A stretch of DNA of 40,355 bases, taken from NCBI GenBank assembly GCA_013152655.1, contig JAADFW010000036.1:1-40355 (forward strand), given 5' to 3'. The position numbers and the translations under genes are program-made. The notes below the pieces were generated by a model, which did not search any database, was not told where the DNA came from, and saw nothing but the letters and a program-made list of their open reading frames with translations. Every line of letters begins with the position of its first letter. Position 1 is the stretch's first letter. The DNA is from Chlorobiota bacterium. Its GTDB lineage: Bacteria; Bacteroidota; Bacteroidia; Bacteroidales; B39-G9. Shown one piece after another: positions 19,215 to 30,489 of the stretch.

Positions 19215-22200
19215 ATGGCATTCATAAATAATCTGTTAAGCAATTTTTTTGGTAAAAAATCAGACAGAGATATAAAAGAAATTTCACCTATTGTTGAAAA
19301 AATAAAAGAGGTATATGATGAAATAGCTGCCCTTTCTAATGATGGCTTACGTGAGCATACAAAGAAATTAGATAAAAAGATTCAGGAGTATATAAAAAAG
19401 GAAGACGATGAAATAAAAACATTAAAAGAGCAACTTGAAGGTACTGAACTTGATATTGAAGAACGCGAAAAGCATTATAATAGGATAGATAAGCTTAAAA
19501 AAGAAATTAAAGAAAAACTGGAAGAAGTTCTTAATGAAATATTGCCCGAAGCATTTTCTATTGTAAAAGAAACTGCCAGAAGATTTAAGGAGAATAAGGA
19601 GGTTGTTGTTACTGCTACCGACTTTGACCGTAATTTATCTACAACACGAGATTCAATAAAAATTGAAGGCGACAAAGCAATTTATAGCAATACATGGATT
19701 GCTGGGGGGAATGAAATTACCTGGGATATGGTTCATTACGATGTTCAATTAATTGGGGGTATTGTTTTGCATCAGGGTAAAATAGCTGAAATGGCTACAG
19801 GTGAAGGTAAAACACTGGTAGCTACACTTCCTGTTTTTTTAAATGCTTTAACTCACAGAGGTGTTCATATTGTTACTGTAAACGACTATTTAGCTAAACG
19901 TGATTCTGAATGGATGGGGCCAATTTATGAATTTCATGGCTTATCTGTTGATTGTATCGATAGACATCAGCCAAATTCTGACGACAGGAGAAAAGCTTAC
20001 CTTGCTGACATAACATTTGGAACAAATAATGAATTTGGCTTTGATTATTTGCGTGATAATATGGCTATTAATCCACAGGATTTAGTGCAGCGAGAACATA
20101 ACTATTCTATTGTTGATGAGGTAGATTCTGTTTTAATTGATGATGCAAGAACACCATTAATTATTTCAGGCCCGGTACCCAAAGGAGATAATCAATTATT
20201 TGATGACTTAAAATTTAAAGTACAAAGATTATATAATGAACAAAAAAATCTGGTTACTAAAATTTTGGCTGAATCTAAGAAATTAATTGCTGCTAACGAC
20301 AACGAAAAAGGAGGATTATTGTTAGTGAGGGCTTTTAAAGGATTACCTAAGAATAAAGCTTTAATCAAATATCTTAGTGAAGAAGGCAATAAAGCACTAT
20401 TATTAAAAACAGAAAACTTTTATATGCAGGATAACAACAAGCATATGCACAAAGTTACCGATGACCTGTTTTTTATTATTGATGAAAAAAATAATTCAAT
20501 TGAATTAACTGATAAAGGTATCGATTTAATAACTGCAGATTCTGACGATCCTAATTTCTTTATAATGCCGGACATTGGTACAGAAATAGCAGAATTGGAA
20601 AAAATGGATATTGATGCTTCTGAAAGAATTGCAAAAAAAGATAAACTACTTACTGACTATGCTGTAAAATCAGAAAGAGTACATACTATTAACCAGTTAT
20701 TAAAAGCTTATGCTCTTTTTGAAAAAGATGTTGAGTATGTTCTTATTGACAATAAAGTTAAAATTGTTGATGAGCAGACTGGCCGTATTATGGAAGGCAG
20801 GCGTTATTCTGACGGCCTGCATCAGGCAATAGAGGCTAAAGAAAATGTAAAAGTTGAGGCAGCAACTCAAACATTTGCAACCGTTACATTACAAAATTAT
20901 TTCAGAATGTATAATAAACTTGCCGGTATGACAGGAACAGCAGAAACAGAAGCCGGTGAATTGTGGAATATTTATGAACTGGATGTGGTTGTTATACCAA
21001 CTAATGTTCCAATTATACGTGATGATAGAGATGATTTGGTTTATAAAACAAAACGTGAAAAATATAATGCAGTAATTGATGAAATTGTTGAATTAGTTAA
21101 TAAAGGAAGGCCTGTTTTAGTAGGTACAACATCGGTTGAAATTTCAGAATTGCTAAGCCGAATGCTGAAAATTAAAAGAGTAAAACACAATGTATTAAAT
21201 GCAAAATTACATCAACGTGAAGCTGAAATTGTTGCTGAAGCAGGAAAAGAAGGAATTGTTACTATTGCAACTAACATGGCTGGTAGAGGAACAGATATAA
21301 AATTATCTCAAAGAGTTAAAGAAGCAGGAGGTTTGGCAATTGTTGGAACAGAAAGGCATGAATCAAGAAGGGTTGACAGGCAATTGCGTGGTAGAGCCGG
21401 AAGACAAGGCGACCCGGGTTCTTCACAGTTTTTTGTTTCGCTTGAAGATGACCTGATGCGACTATTTGGTTCCGATAGAATTGCTCGCTTGATGGACCGT
21501 ATGGGAATTAAAGAAGGTGAAGTTATTCAACATTCAATGATTTCAAAATCAATTGAAAGAGCACAAAAAAAGGTTGAAGAAAATAACTTTGGCATCAGAA
21601 AAAGATTGTTGGAATATGATGATGTGATGAACTCTCAACGAGAAGTAATTTATAATTTACGTCGTCATGCTTTATATGGCGAAAGAATAGGTGTTGACAT
21701 AGCAAATGGAATGTATGATGTTTGCGAGGGAATTGTGAATGAATTTCATGGAAATAAAGATTTTGGAGATTTTAGTATGGAATTGATCAGGGTTCTTTCA
21801 ATTGAAACTCCTTTATCTGAAGAAGAATATATTAAACTTGACCCAAATATTATTATTGAAAAAATTTATAACAAAACAATTGATTCTTACAAAAATAAAT
21901 CGGAGCTTATTGCAAAACAAGCCTATCCGGTAATAAAGAATGTTTTTGAAAAAAGTGGACATGTTTATGAAAACATTGTTGTTCCAATTACTGATGGAAC
22001 CAAAACGTTAAATGTTATTACTAATCTTGAAAAAGCCTATAAATCTGAAGGAAAAGAGTTAGTTCAATCTTTTGAAAAATCAACTTTTCTGGTAACTATC
22101 GACGAGGAATGGAAAGAGCATTTACGGGAAATGGATGATTTAAAACAATCTGTTCAGAATGCTTCTTATGAACAAAAAGACCCTTTGCTTATTTATAAGT

Positions 22201-22520
22201 TTGAATCTTTTGAATTGTTCCGCAGTATGATTGACCGAATTAATCGCGATGTTATTTCTGTTATAATGAAAGGGCATCTTCCTATTCAAGACTCATCTAG
22301 CGTACGTGAAGCTCAAGCCAGAAAACGTTCAGATTTTAGTAACTTAAAAATGAGCAAGTCTGATGCATCAAGGTATGGTGGTGGAGAGGGCAGCGGCAAT
22401 GCTGAGAAAGAACAGCAAAAACTGCAACCGGTAAGAGTTGAGAAAAAAATTGGACGTAACGATCCTTGTCCGTGCGGTAGTGGTAAAAAATACAAACATT
22501 GCCACGGTAAGGTTGGATAA
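19215..22520 (+). CDS. secA: Preprotein translocase ATPase subunit SecA
   Basis: [84 protein letters not shown]-terminal SEC-C motif [16 protein letters not shown]. Confidence 0.98.
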   Translation: MAFINNLLSNFFGKKSDRDIKEISPIVEKIKEVYDEIAALSNDGLREHTKKLDKKIQEYIKKEDDEIKTLKEQLEGTELDIEEREKHYNRIDKLKKEIKEKLEEVLNEILPEAFSIVKETARRFKENKEVVVTATDFDRNLSTTRDSIKIEGDKAIYSNTWIAGGNEITWDMVHYDVQLIGGIVLHQGKIAEMATGEGKTLVATLPVFLNALTHRGVHIVTVNDYLAKRDSEWMGPIYEFHGLSVDCIDRHQPNSDDRRKAYLADITFGTNNEFGFDYLRDNMAINPQDLVQREHNYSIVDEVDSVLIDDARTPLIISGPVPKGDNQLFDDLKFKVQRLYNEQKNLVTKILAESKKLIAANDNEKGGLLLVRAFKGLPKNKALIKYLSEEGNKALLLKTENFYMQDNNKHMHKVTDDLFFIIDEKNNSIELTDKGIDLITADSDDPNFFIMPDIGTEIAELEKMDIDASERIAKKDKLLTDYAVKSERVHTINQLLKAYALFEKDVEYVLIDNKVKIVDEQTGRIMEGRRYSDGLHQAIEAKENVKVEAATQTFATVTLQNYFRMYNKLAGMTGTAETEAGELWNIYELDVVVIPTNVPIIRDDRDDLVYKTKREKYNAVIDEIVELVNKGRPVLVGTTSVEISELLSRMLKIKRVKHNVLNAKLHQREAEIVAEAGKEGIVTIATNMAGRGTDIKLSQRVKEAGGLAIVGTERHESRRVDRQLRGRAGRQGDPGSSQFFVSLEDDLMRLFGSDRIARLMDRMGIKEGEVIQHSMISKSIERAQKKVEENNFGIRKRLLEYDDVMNSQREVIYNLRRHALYGERIGVDIANGMYDVCEGIVNEFHGNKDFGDFSMELIRVLSIETPLSEEEYIKLDPNIIIEKIYNKTIDSYKNKSELIAKQAYPVIKNVFEKSGHVYENIVVPITDGTKTLNVITNLEKAYKSEGKELVQSFEKSTFLVTIDEEWKEHLREMDDLKQSVQNASYEQKDPLLIYKFESFELFRSMIDRINRDVISVIMKGHLPIQDSSSVREAQARKRSDFSNLKMSKSDASRYGGGEGSGNAEKEQQKLQPVRVEKKIGRNDPCPCGSGKKYKHCHGKVG

Positions 22521-22576
22521 TTGTGGTAAACACAAATATTATTTGATTATATAATTTGAGAAAGTGAAAATAATTC

Positions 22577-23086
22577 ATGAGCAAAAGAGATTTAAAGTTA
22601 TACTTAAATAATCTCAATAAAGAGCAGTTAATTGAGCAATTGCTTGATCTATATTCTCGATTTAAAAACGTTAAAACTTATTATGATTTTGCGTTTAATC
22701 CCAATGAAAGAAAGCTCTTAGATGAAGCAAAATTCAAAATTACTAAGGAATATTTTCCTTTAAATGGCCGAAAGCCTAAGCGAAGAAGGTCAGTGGCTCA
22801 AAAAATAATTAAACATTTTATACAATTAGGCGTTGATTCATACATAATAGCTGATGTAATGTGCTACAACATAGAAACTGCTCAGCAATTTTCGCTTGAA
22901 AATAACATACAACAAGAAGCATTTTATAAAAGTATGCTTAAAAGTTACCGCGAAGCTGTTGAATATATTGAAGAAAACGGTATTATGCCTGACTTCAAAA
23001 CACGCTTAAATACTATTATTAGCCAAAGTATTGACCAGGATTGGTTAAATTCTGCCGGTTTTGAAAATGCATTTACATATGCATAA
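22577..23086 (+). CDS. Conserved hypothetical protein, probably DUF6155 family
   Basis: MSKRDLKLYLNNLNKEQLIEQLLDLYSRFK...FPLNGRKPKRRRSVAQKIIKHF; family name given from memory of this N-terminal pattern. Confidence 0.65.
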   Translation: MSKRDLKLYLNNLNKEQLIEQLLDLYSRFKNVKTYYDFAFNPNERKLLDEAKFKITKEYFPLNGRKPKRRRSVAQKIIKHFIQLGVDSYIIADVMCYNIETAQQFSLENNIQQEAFYKSMLKSYREAVEYIEENGIMPDFKTRLNTIISQSIDQDWLNSAGFENAFTYA

Positions 23087-23112
23087 TTAATCATTAAACT
23101 AAACCAAAGCAT

Positions 23113-23259
23113 TCATAATATTTCAGTAGGAATATCAGGACATGTTTTTGGCACTTGCAATTCAAAAATACTATCTTTTTCAAATTCAACATTTTCCGGT
23201 TTTCCGTCCAGGGCACTGTTTAACAAAGCACAAGTATATTGTATTATCAGATAGTTATT
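23113..23259 (-). pseudogene. Remnant of ATP-dependent phosphoenolpyruvate carboxykinase (C-terminal segment)
   Basis: Minus-strand open frame NNYLIIQYTCALLNSALDGKPENVEFEKDSIFELQVPKTCPDIPTEIL then TGA; resembles PckA C-terminal pattern (TRAmi.AAL.G.ldnVE[FY]e..piFgl.vPktcP.vPseiLNPRNTW). TAA directly upstream; no start and no catalytic domain. Confidence 0.65.
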
Positions 23260-23392
23260 TTAAGGCTGTTCCCTAAATAAAAAATAAGTTATTTTGAAAA
23301 AAACAGCATTTTTTTTAAAATTTAAAATTGCTTTTTTTTCAACTAACTATTTATATTAGATTTACGCTTCTTTAAAGTTGGAAAATCTTAAA

Positions 23393-25063
23393 ATGAAAAA
23401 ACAAATATTTACTCTTCTAATAATTTTAATTTGGAGTATTAATATAGAAGCTCAACAAATAAAATATCCTGAAGGCTTTATTGTAAAAGGGAAGGATTCT
23501 GCTTTAATTCCGTTAAAACGTTTAGATACTTTGAAAATTGGCTTGATTTCAGATGATACAATTGCAAAAGAGATGTTATTGAATTATACTGTAATTGAAG
23601 ACGACCTCGCTAAGGCTAATTTACTGATTTTTACAAGTGTAAAGGATTTTAATGACCATAATACCAAAAACAAAAATTTATTTCGTCAGAAAACTATATT
23701 GATAAAAGCTGATAGTATTGATCCGGATAGTACAACTGATATTGAAATAAATAAAATCGATAATACCAATACTATCAATAATGCAGATGCAATACAATTC
23801 ATTTTTGGTGGTGCGGCTGGTGTATATTCAAATGGAAATTACCGGTTTGGATTTGGTAATGCAAAAGATGTTGGCCTTGATTATAACAAAATGAAATTCA
23901 AAATAGACTCTATTGCCAATACTGCAATAAGAGATAGTGTTGCACCTGGCATTCAGGTTCTTGTAGCAAGATATGGAGTAGTGGTGTTTCATGAAACATA
24001 TGGCTATCACACTTATGATTCAATAACTAAGGTGAAAAAAAACAATATTTACGACTGGGCATCGGTTACAAAAATAACTTCTGCTTTACCTGCATTGATG
24101 AAGTTGCATGATGAAGATAAGTTTGACCTTGATGCAACATTGGGAACATATATTCCATATTTTAATCATGGAAATAAAAAGGATTTAATATTTAGAAGAA
24201 TATTATCACATAATGCAGGCTTAAAGCCATGGATTCCATTTTGGAAAACTACTTTAAGAAAAAATGGCACGTTTAAATGGAGAACTTTATCTTATGAGAA
24301 ATCAGAACATTACTCTGTTCAAATAGTACCAGGATTATATATTTACGACGAGTACAAGAAAAAAATATATCGGCAAATCAGAAAATCTAAAGTTGATAAA
24401 ACAGAACATCCTAAATATAAGTATTCAGGTTTGGCATTTTATCTGTTTCCTGCAATAGTTGAAAAATTAAGTTCAGAGGATTTCCAGAAATATTTGAGTG
24501 ATAATTTTTATAAACCACTTGGAGCAGTGACTGTAGGTTATAATCCAATAAACAGATTTGATAAAAACAGAATTATTCCAACTGAAATTGATACTGTTTT
24601 CAGGCATACTCAACTACAAGGAACTGTACATGACGAAGGAGCAGCAATGATGTGTGGAGTTTCAGGAAATGCCGGATTGTTCGGAACAACATTAGATTTG
24701 GCTAAAATTATGCAAATGTATTTATGGAAAGGAAAATATGGAGGAGAACGTTATATTTCTGAAAATACCATAAACAAATTTACTTTTGCACATTATGCCA
24801 ATGAAGGAAATAGGAGAGGACTGGGTTTTGATAAGCCAAAATTGGAGGAGAGGGAAGATGATTCTTGTTCGCCGGATGCATCAATGAGCAGCTTTGGCCA
24901 TAGCGGCTACACCGGAACATTTACCTGGGCAGACCCTGAGAGTGGAATTCTGTTTGTTTTTATGTCAAACAGAGTATATCCAACAAGAAATAACAGAAAA
25001 ATATATGAACTTAACGTCAGGCCATCCATTCATCAGGCTATTTATGATGCGATTATTGAATGA
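23393..25063 (+). CDS. Secreted serine hydrolase, class C beta-lactamase-like
   Basis: SxxK motif in DWASVTKITSALPAL; ILSHNAGLKPW; YKYSGLAFYL; FGHSGYTGTFTWADPESGI. ATG at 23393 preferred over TTG at 23378. Confidence 0.88.
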   Translation: MKKQIFTLLIILIWSINIEAQQIKYPEGFIVKGKDSALIPLKRLDTLKIGLISDDTIAKEMLLNYTVIEDDLAKANLLIFTSVKDFNDHNTKNKNLFRQKTILIKADSIDPDSTTDIEINKIDNTNTINNADAIQFIFGGAAGVYSNGNYRFGFGNAKDVGLDYNKMKFKIDSIANTAIRDSVAPGIQVLVARYGVVVFHETYGYHTYDSITKVKKNNIYDWASVTKITSALPALMKLHDEDKFDLDATLGTYIPYFNHGNKKDLIFRRILSHNAGLKPWIPFWKTTLRKNGTFKWRTLSYEKSEHYSVQIVPGLYIYDEYKKKIYRQIRKSKVDKTEHPKYKYSGLAFYLFPAIVEKLSSEDFQKYLSDNFYKPLGAVTVGYNPINRFDKNRIIPTEIDTVFRHTQLQGTVHDEGAAMMCGVSGNAGLFGTTLDLAKIMQMYLWKGKYGGERYISENTINKFTFAHYANEGNRRGLGFDKPKLEEREDDSCSPDASMSSFGHSGYTGTFTWADPESGILFVFMSNRVYPTRNNRKIYELNVRPSIHQAIYDAIIE

Positions 25064-25085
25064 TTAAAATAAATGTAAAAGTTTT

Positions 25086-25709
25086 ATGCCAATTATGGAA
25101 AATATAATAAATTTTCTGTTAGAACCTTACGAAACAGCTGATTTCTACATGATTATGCTTGAGTTTACAGCTGCATTATTAGGCATATTAAGCGTTTGGT
25201 TTTCGCGTAAGGAAAATATTTTGGTTTATCCCAGTGGAATAGTTAGCACCGGAATATATGTGTATTTATTAAATATATATGAACTTAGGGGTGATATGGT
25301 TATAAATGCCTATTTTTTTGTGATGAGCATTTACGGTTGGTACAACTGGTCGAGAAAAACAGAGGGAAATATTTCAATTGTAAAAATAACCAGGACAAAT
25401 TTCAGGGAAAAGATAATTGGAGTCTTTATATTTATTGCAGGAGTAATATTTGTATTTTTTGCATATAAAATTTTTAGTACTAAAATCACATATATAACCT
25501 ATACCGATTCGTTTACCACGGCCATATTTTTTGTCGCTATGTGGTATATGGCTTTAAAGAAACTGGAAAACTGGACACTTTGGATTGCCGGAAATATTGT
25601 TTCCATTCCATTATATCTCGTCAAAGGCCTGGGGTTTACTGCAATACAATACGCTGTGTTTCTAATACTTGCTGTTTTGGGATATATTGAATGGAGAAAA
25701 AAGGTATAA
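25086..25709 (+). CDS. pnuC: PnuC-type nicotinamide (mono)nucleotide/riboside transporter
   Basis: Multi-pass protein with VWFSRKENILVYPSGIVSTGIYVYL...YGWYNWSR...WIAGNIVSIPLYLVKGLGFTAIQYAVFLILAVLGYIEWRK. Confidence 0.9.
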   Translation: MPIMENIINFLLEPYETADFYMIMLEFTAALLGILSVWFSRKENILVYPSGIVSTGIYVYLLNIYELRGDMVINAYFFVMSIYGWYNWSRKTEGNISIVKITRTNFREKIIGVFIFIAGVIFVFFAYKIFSTKITYITYTDSFTTAIFFVAMWYMALKKLENWTLWIAGNIVSIPLYLVKGLGFTAIQYAVFLILAVLGYIEWRKKV

Positions 25710-25790
25710 GACAGAAGTTACAAATTATATGGATTAGTTTTAAAAATAACTTTTTTGTTTAAGAAAAACCATCAAAATGTTTTTTGCTAC

Positions 25791-26096
25791 ATGTTTTTAC
25801 AACGATTAGATAAATGGTTTTCATCCGTTAAAAAGCTTTTGTTTAAGTACAAAGACGGCTTTTATGAGTTGCCTTTAATTGCTAATTCTCCGGAAGCTAT
25901 TGTTAAGAGTATAACTAAAATGCCTTTTGTTAAGCATTCAGAAGCGACAGGGGTATTTGGAACAAATAACCCTTTTGTAAAAGCCGAGATTAAATACCAT
26001 AAAATTAATGAGGAATTATGGGTTATGGACTCAATTGCGGTTTATAAAGAAAATATCCTGTACAAGCGTATTACTGATAATTATCCGAATAATTAA
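25791..26096 (+). CDS. Hypothetical protein (ATG at 25791 preferred; TTG alternative at 25755)
   Basis: ORF co-directional with pnuC; no family recognised. Confidence 0.55.
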   Translation: MFLQRLDKWFSSVKKLLFKYKDGFYELPLIANSPEAIVKSITKMPFVKHSEATGVFGTNNPFVKAEIKYHKINEELWVMDSIAVYKENILYKRITDNYPNN

Positions 26097-26153
26097 AATC
26101 TCGTGTATCTAAAATTAATAAGAGTAATAATAATTTTGAATGACAAAAGCTCT

Positions 26154-26427
26154 ATTTAATTTAATATTAATTATAACTGACAGGATTTGGTTTTGGTGGG
26201 TAAAGGTGCAAAAACCTTACCAGGGCAAACAGTTGTTGAACTGTTTGAGCCAGGTTGCAGGGCTACTTTTGTATAGAGGTTTGGTGAATAGGCCGCAAAA
26301 ACCTTAACATAAAATATAACGATAGCGAACAACAAGTTGTCCGACATCTTATTTTATGTTAAATATGCCTTTCAGGCCTATTACGGTTTTTGCTTACATA
26401 AGTCCTATAATTAATATTATGTTAAAT
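26154..26427. repeat. Non-coding palindromic element with terminal inverted repeats and nested internal stems (structured RNA or MITE-like)
   Basis: 22-bp terminal inverted repeats (26154-26175 / 26406-26427, 20/22). Internal perfect stems: 26208-26216/26385-26393 (9 bp), 26226-26234/26239-26247 (9 bp), 26287-26294/26375-26382 (8 bp), 26304-26316/26350-26362 (13 bp). No ORF of 60 aa or more. Confidence 0.6.
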
Positions 26428-26442
26428 AGAAACAATTAAATG

Positions 26443-26472
26443 AAAGGAGAAGATAATAAAACCCTCTCCTTT
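26443..26472. terminator. Candidate terminator hairpin downstream of the TPR gene
   Basis: aaaggaga (26443-26450) / tctccttt (26465-26472), 14-nt loop, followed by A/T runs. Confidence 0.5.
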
Positions 26473-26498
26473 AAAAATTTTTTAACTATTCAAAAAAA

Positions 26499-27680
26499 CT
26501 ATTCACTTTTTACAGTTTTATTCTTAGCGGCCTCAATTAAATCTTTCATTTCTTTATATTTATCCATCATTTGCAATCTGTAATACATTTCTTTTAATGA
26601 TATCATAGTTTCAATATGTTCAGGTTTAATTTCATGTGCCTTTTCCAAATATGGCAAAGCAACTTTAAACTGATCGTAAGCCTTTTGTTTTTCTGCTTCG
26701 TATTGTTTGTTTGTTAATTTCAAATTATCATTTGCGGCTTTAATAATATCACCTGCCATATTATAATAAATAGCTCCGAGGTTTAGTAGTGCATCAAAAT
26801 AATCAGGCTTTAGCTCAATAGCTTTTTTATATGATACAATAGCATTATCTGTTTCTTTAAGCTGATCGTACAATGTACCTTGTGCAAAATAATAAGTTTG
26901 ATTTTCAGGATCATTTTCAATAGCAATTTTAAGATATTCCAGCGCTTCTTTTGATTTTCCTGTTGACAGGTAAAAATTTATTAATTCAACCATCAAAGCA
27001 TTATTATCTTCAGGAAATGCAGCAATTCCATCTTTTAGTGTAGCTAAGAATTTAACTGTATCACCTTGATTCTTCAATATATTTGCCATATAGCTATAAA
27101 CACCGGAGCCTCCATAGTTTAATTCAGAAACTTTTTTATACATTTTATAAGCTAAATCGTACATATGTGCTCTGTCAGCAGCTATTGCAGCGTTAAACAT
27201 AACTACTGTATCTGTTTTGTTAAATTCAGGCAATTCATTAATAGCTAAGCTATTAACAAAATCTTCGTATGATTTTTTATATTCACCATTGTTAAAGGCA
27301 TCTATCCCATCATTCATAAACTGAAGAGAAGCTGTTGTAAGTCTTGAGATAATGTCAATTTTATATTGATTTTTTGTGTCAAGTTCCATGGCCTTTTCGT
27401 ATGATTCTACTGCAACTTTCAAAGGATCAGGGTCTAAAGATTTAAATTTTTCATCTTTACTCTGATAAATAGAATGATAAATTTGTCCTCTATAATACCA
27501 TGTTTTTGCTTTACCTATTGTTTTTTCATGCTTGGCAGCAGCATCAATATTCTCTTTAGCCTTATCCAGCTCATTGTACTGTGGTTTCATATAATTGTAT
27601 GCACTTACAACTTTGGAGTTTTGTGCATAAATAAATGAAAAACTAATACTTAGAATTAATAATATTACAATTCGTTTCAT
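26499..27680 (-). CDS. Secreted tetratricopeptide repeat protein
   Basis: Signal peptide; TPR units (YYFAQGTLYDQLKETDNAIVSYKKAIELKPDYFDALLNLGAIYYNM). Confidence 0.88.
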   Translation of the reverse strand: MKRIVILLILSISFSFIYAQNSKVVSAYNYMKPQYNELDKAKENIDAAAKHEKTIGKAKTWYYRGQIYHSIYQSKDEKFKSLDPDPLKVAVESYEKAMELDTKNQYKIDIISRLTTASLQFMNDGIDAFNNGEYKKSYEDFVNSLAINELPEFNKTDTVVMFNAAIAADRAHMYDLAYKMYKKVSELNYGGSGVYSYMANILKNQGDTVKFLATLKDGIAAFPEDNNALMVELINFYLSTGKSKEALEYLKIAIENDPENQTYYFAQGTLYDQLKETDNAIVSYKKAIELKPDYFDALLNLGAIYYNMAGDIIKAANDNLKLTNKQYEAEKQKAYDQFKVALPYLEKAHEIKPEHIETMISLKEMYYRLQMMDKYKEMKDLIEAAKNKTVKSE

Positions 27681-27771
27681 TTCAAAAATTTTAAATTAGT
27701 TATTAGAATAATCAAAAATAAGTTTTTTTATAGAATTCATCAACAAAAATTACCTACTTCTATAAAACTAT

Positions 27772-30261
27772 TTATTCATTATTATTATTGTCTTCTTCTG
27801 TTTCTTCTGCTTTATCGCCGTTTCCATTCATAGCAATATAAGCAACAGCAGCTATTTCATCATTATCTTTTAAATTAATAAGCCTTACACCTTGTGTTGC
27901 CCTGCCCATTACACGCATTTGCGAAACAGCTATCCTAATGGCTATGCCAGATTTATTTATTATCATTAAATGATCAGAATCAACCACACTTTTAATAGCA
28001 ATTAAACTACCGGTTTTTTCAGTAATATTCAACGTTTTAACCCCTTTGCCTCCACGGTTGGTTATTCTGTAATCGTTAATACTGGAGCGTTTTCCATATC
28101 CTTTTTCAGAAACAACCAATACATCTTCGCTTTCATTTTCAATAGTTATCATTCCAATAACTTTATCGGTTTTCTTTAGGCTAATTCCTTTAACTCCCGA
28201 TGCAGTCCTTCCTATTGCCCTAACTATACTTTCGTGAAAACGAATTGCCTTTCCTGATCTTATTGCTATTAATATATCATGATTTCCATTTGTTAACTTT
28301 GCTTCTAACAAATGATCATTTTCCCGAATATTAATTGCATTTATTCCATTTTGGCGTGGCCTTGAGTACGCTTCAAGCGAAGTCTTTTTTATTATGCCGT
28401 TTTCTGTACACATAATAATGTAGTTATTATCTACATACTCTTTATCATCTAATTTTTTAACATTTATATAAGCTTTAACTTCGTCGTCAGGTTCAATATT
28501 CAATAAATTTTGAATGGCCCTGCCTTTTGAAGTTTTACTTCCTTCAGGTATCTGATATACTTTGAGCCAGAAGCATTTACCATTTTCTGTAAAAAACATC
28601 ATCGTATTGTGCATAGTAGCTATATACAAATGCTCTATAAAATCTTCATCACGTGTTGTGCTTCCCTTTGAGCCAACTCCTCCCCGTCCTTGTGTTCTAT
28701 ATTCAGATAAAAGTGTTCTTTTAATATAGCCCATATGAGAAATGGTTATAACTACTTCATCATCAGCATAAAAGTCTTCAGGATTAAACTCTTCTGCATT
28801 AGGAACTATTTCGGTTCTTCTTTCGTCGCCATACTTTTCTTTTATTTCAAGTAGTTCATCCTTAATTATTTGCATCCTAATCTCTTCATTTGCAAGTATT
28901 TCTTTCAAATGCTCAATTAGTTTCATTAGTCCATCATATTCTTCTTTTATTTTATCGCGTTCAAGGCCGGTAAGCTTCTGTAAACGCATGTCGAGTATGG
29001 CTTTTGCCTGAATTTCACTCAATTCAAATTTTTCCATTAACCCGTTTTTAGCCTCTTCCGGCGTTTTTGAAGCTCTGATTAGTGCAATAACTTCATCTAT
29101 ATGATCAAGTGCAATTAATAAGCCTACCAGAATATGTGCTCTTTTTTCAGCTTCATCTAATTCAAATTGTGTTCTCCTTTTAACAATTTCATGCCTGTGC
29201 TCAACAAAATTAATAATTAAGTCTTTCAGGTTTAATTGCTTTGGCCTTCCTTTAACCAATGCAATATTATTAACACTAAATGAGGTTTGTAGCTGGGTAT
29301 ATTTAAATAATTTGTTTAACACAACATTAGCAACGGCATCTTTCTTTAACGTATATACAATACGCATGCCTGTCCTGTCCGATTCATCATTAACATGTGC
29401 TATTCCTTCAATTTTTTTGTCATTTACCAAATCGGCTGTTTTTATTATTAATTCAGCCTTATTTACCATATATGGAATTTCAGTAACAATTATCTGTTCT
29501 CTTCCTGAAGGTTTGGTTTCTATTTCCGTTTTAGCACGTACAATAATTCTTCCTCTTCCGGTTTGAAAAGCCTCTACAACACCATTATAGCCATAAATTA
29601 TTCCACCTGTAGGAAAATCAGGAGCCTTTACAAACTCAATTAATTCGTCAATTTCAATCTCATTATTATTTATATATGCAATAATTGCATCAATAACTTC
29701 ACTAAGGTTGTGGGGTGGCATGTTAGTAGCCATTCCAACTGCAATTCCCGAAGCGCCGTTAACAAGCAAATTAGGTATCCTGGTTGGCAATACAGTTGGT
29801 TCTTTCAGTGTATCGTCAAAATTTAATTTAAAATCAACGGTATTTTTATCCAGGTCGGCAAGTGTTTCTTCTGCAATTTTCTTAAACCTTGCTTCTGTAT
29901 AACGCATTGCAGCCGGACTATCGCCATCAACAGATCCAAAGTTGCCTTGTCCGTCAATTAATGGATACCTTAACGACCATTCTTGTGCCATTCTTACCAT
30001 TGCATAATATACAGATGTATCACCGTGCGGGTGATATTTACCAAGCACCTCTCCTACAATTCTAGCCGATTTTTTATAAGCCCTTGAGGCAGATAATCCT
30101 AATTCAGACATTCCAAAAAGTACTCTTCTGTGTACTGGTTTCAAGCCATCTCTAACATCAGGAAGAGCCCTTGAAACAATTACCGACATTGAATAGTCAA
30201 TGTAGGCAGATTTCATTTCTTCTTCAATATTTACTTTTAATATTCTTTCGCCGTCAGCCAT
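27772..30261 (-). CDS. gyrA: DNA gyrase subunit A
   Basis: [30 protein letters not shown]-type N-terminus; [45 protein letters not shown]; GyrA-box-like QGRGGVG. Confidence 0.97.
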   Translation of the reverse strand: MADGERILKVNIEEEMKSAYIDYSMSVIVSRALPDVRDGLKPVHRRVLFGMSELGLSASRAYKKSARIVGEVLGKYHPHGDTSVYYAMVRMAQEWSLRYPLIDGQGNFGSVDGDSPAAMRYTEARFKKIAEETLADLDKNTVDFKLNFDDTLKEPTVLPTRIPNLLVNGASGIAVGMATNMPPHNLSEVIDAIIAYINNNEIEIDELIEFVKAPDFPTGGIIYGYNGVVEAFQTGRGRIIVRAKTEIETKPSGREQIIVTEIPYMVNKAELIIKTADLVNDKKIEGIAHVNDESDRTGMRIVYTLKKDAVANVVLNKLFKYTQLQTSFSVNNIALVKGRPKQLNLKDLIINFVEHRHEIVKRRTQFELDEAEKRAHILVGLLIALDHIDEVIALIRASKTPEEAKNGLMEKFELSEIQAKAILDMRLQKLTGLERDKIKEEYDGLMKLIEHLKEILANEEIRMQIIKDELLEIKEKYGDERRTEIVPNAEEFNPEDFYADDEVVITISHMGYIKRTLLSEYRTQGRGGVGSKGSTTRDEDFIEHLYIATMHNTMMFFTENGKCFWLKVYQIPEGSKTSKGRAIQNLLNIEPDDEVKAYINVKKLDDKEYVDNNYIIMCTENGIIKKTSLEAYSRPRQNGINAINIRENDHLLEAKLTNGNHDILIAIRSGKAIRFHESIVRAIGRTASGVKGISLKKTDKVIGMITIENESEDVLVVSEKGYGKRSSINDYRITNRGGKGVKTLNITEKTGSLIAIKSVVDSDHLMIINKSGIAIRIAVSQMRVMGRATQGVRLINLKDNDEIAAVAYIAMNGNGDKAEETEEDNNNNE

Positions 30262-30489
30262 TTATCTATTTTTATTATTTAATTATATTTTAAGTTTATT
30301 TTATGATAATGATACATATCATGAAAAGCCCACTAAAGTAAGAATTTCAAGTGAATCTAGTGTTAAAAATATTAGATAATTATTAACATTTCTATGTTTA
30401 TAATTGGTTGCAGATTTAGCAATAATGTGTAATTTTGACAACAAAATTTATTTATCTTGTCACAACAGTAAAATATATTATAAAATATT

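Noticed and set aside
22336-22617. 93-aa minus-strand ORF over the secA 3' end
   Set aside because: Antisense to the conserved SEC-C domain coding region and overlapping the next gene; no motif.
26302-26365. Integron attC-like site (GTTAAAT matching GTTRRRY, hairpin fold)
   Set aside because: The opposite box CCTTAAC does not fit RYYYAAC, the 13-bp stem is too continuous for attC, and no integron integrase or cassette array is seen.
26154-26427. Retron msr-msd interpretation of the palindromic element (terminal a1/a2-like repeats, long inner hairpin)
   Set aside because: No reverse transcriptase ORF is adjacent or anywhere in the window, so only the topology is similar.
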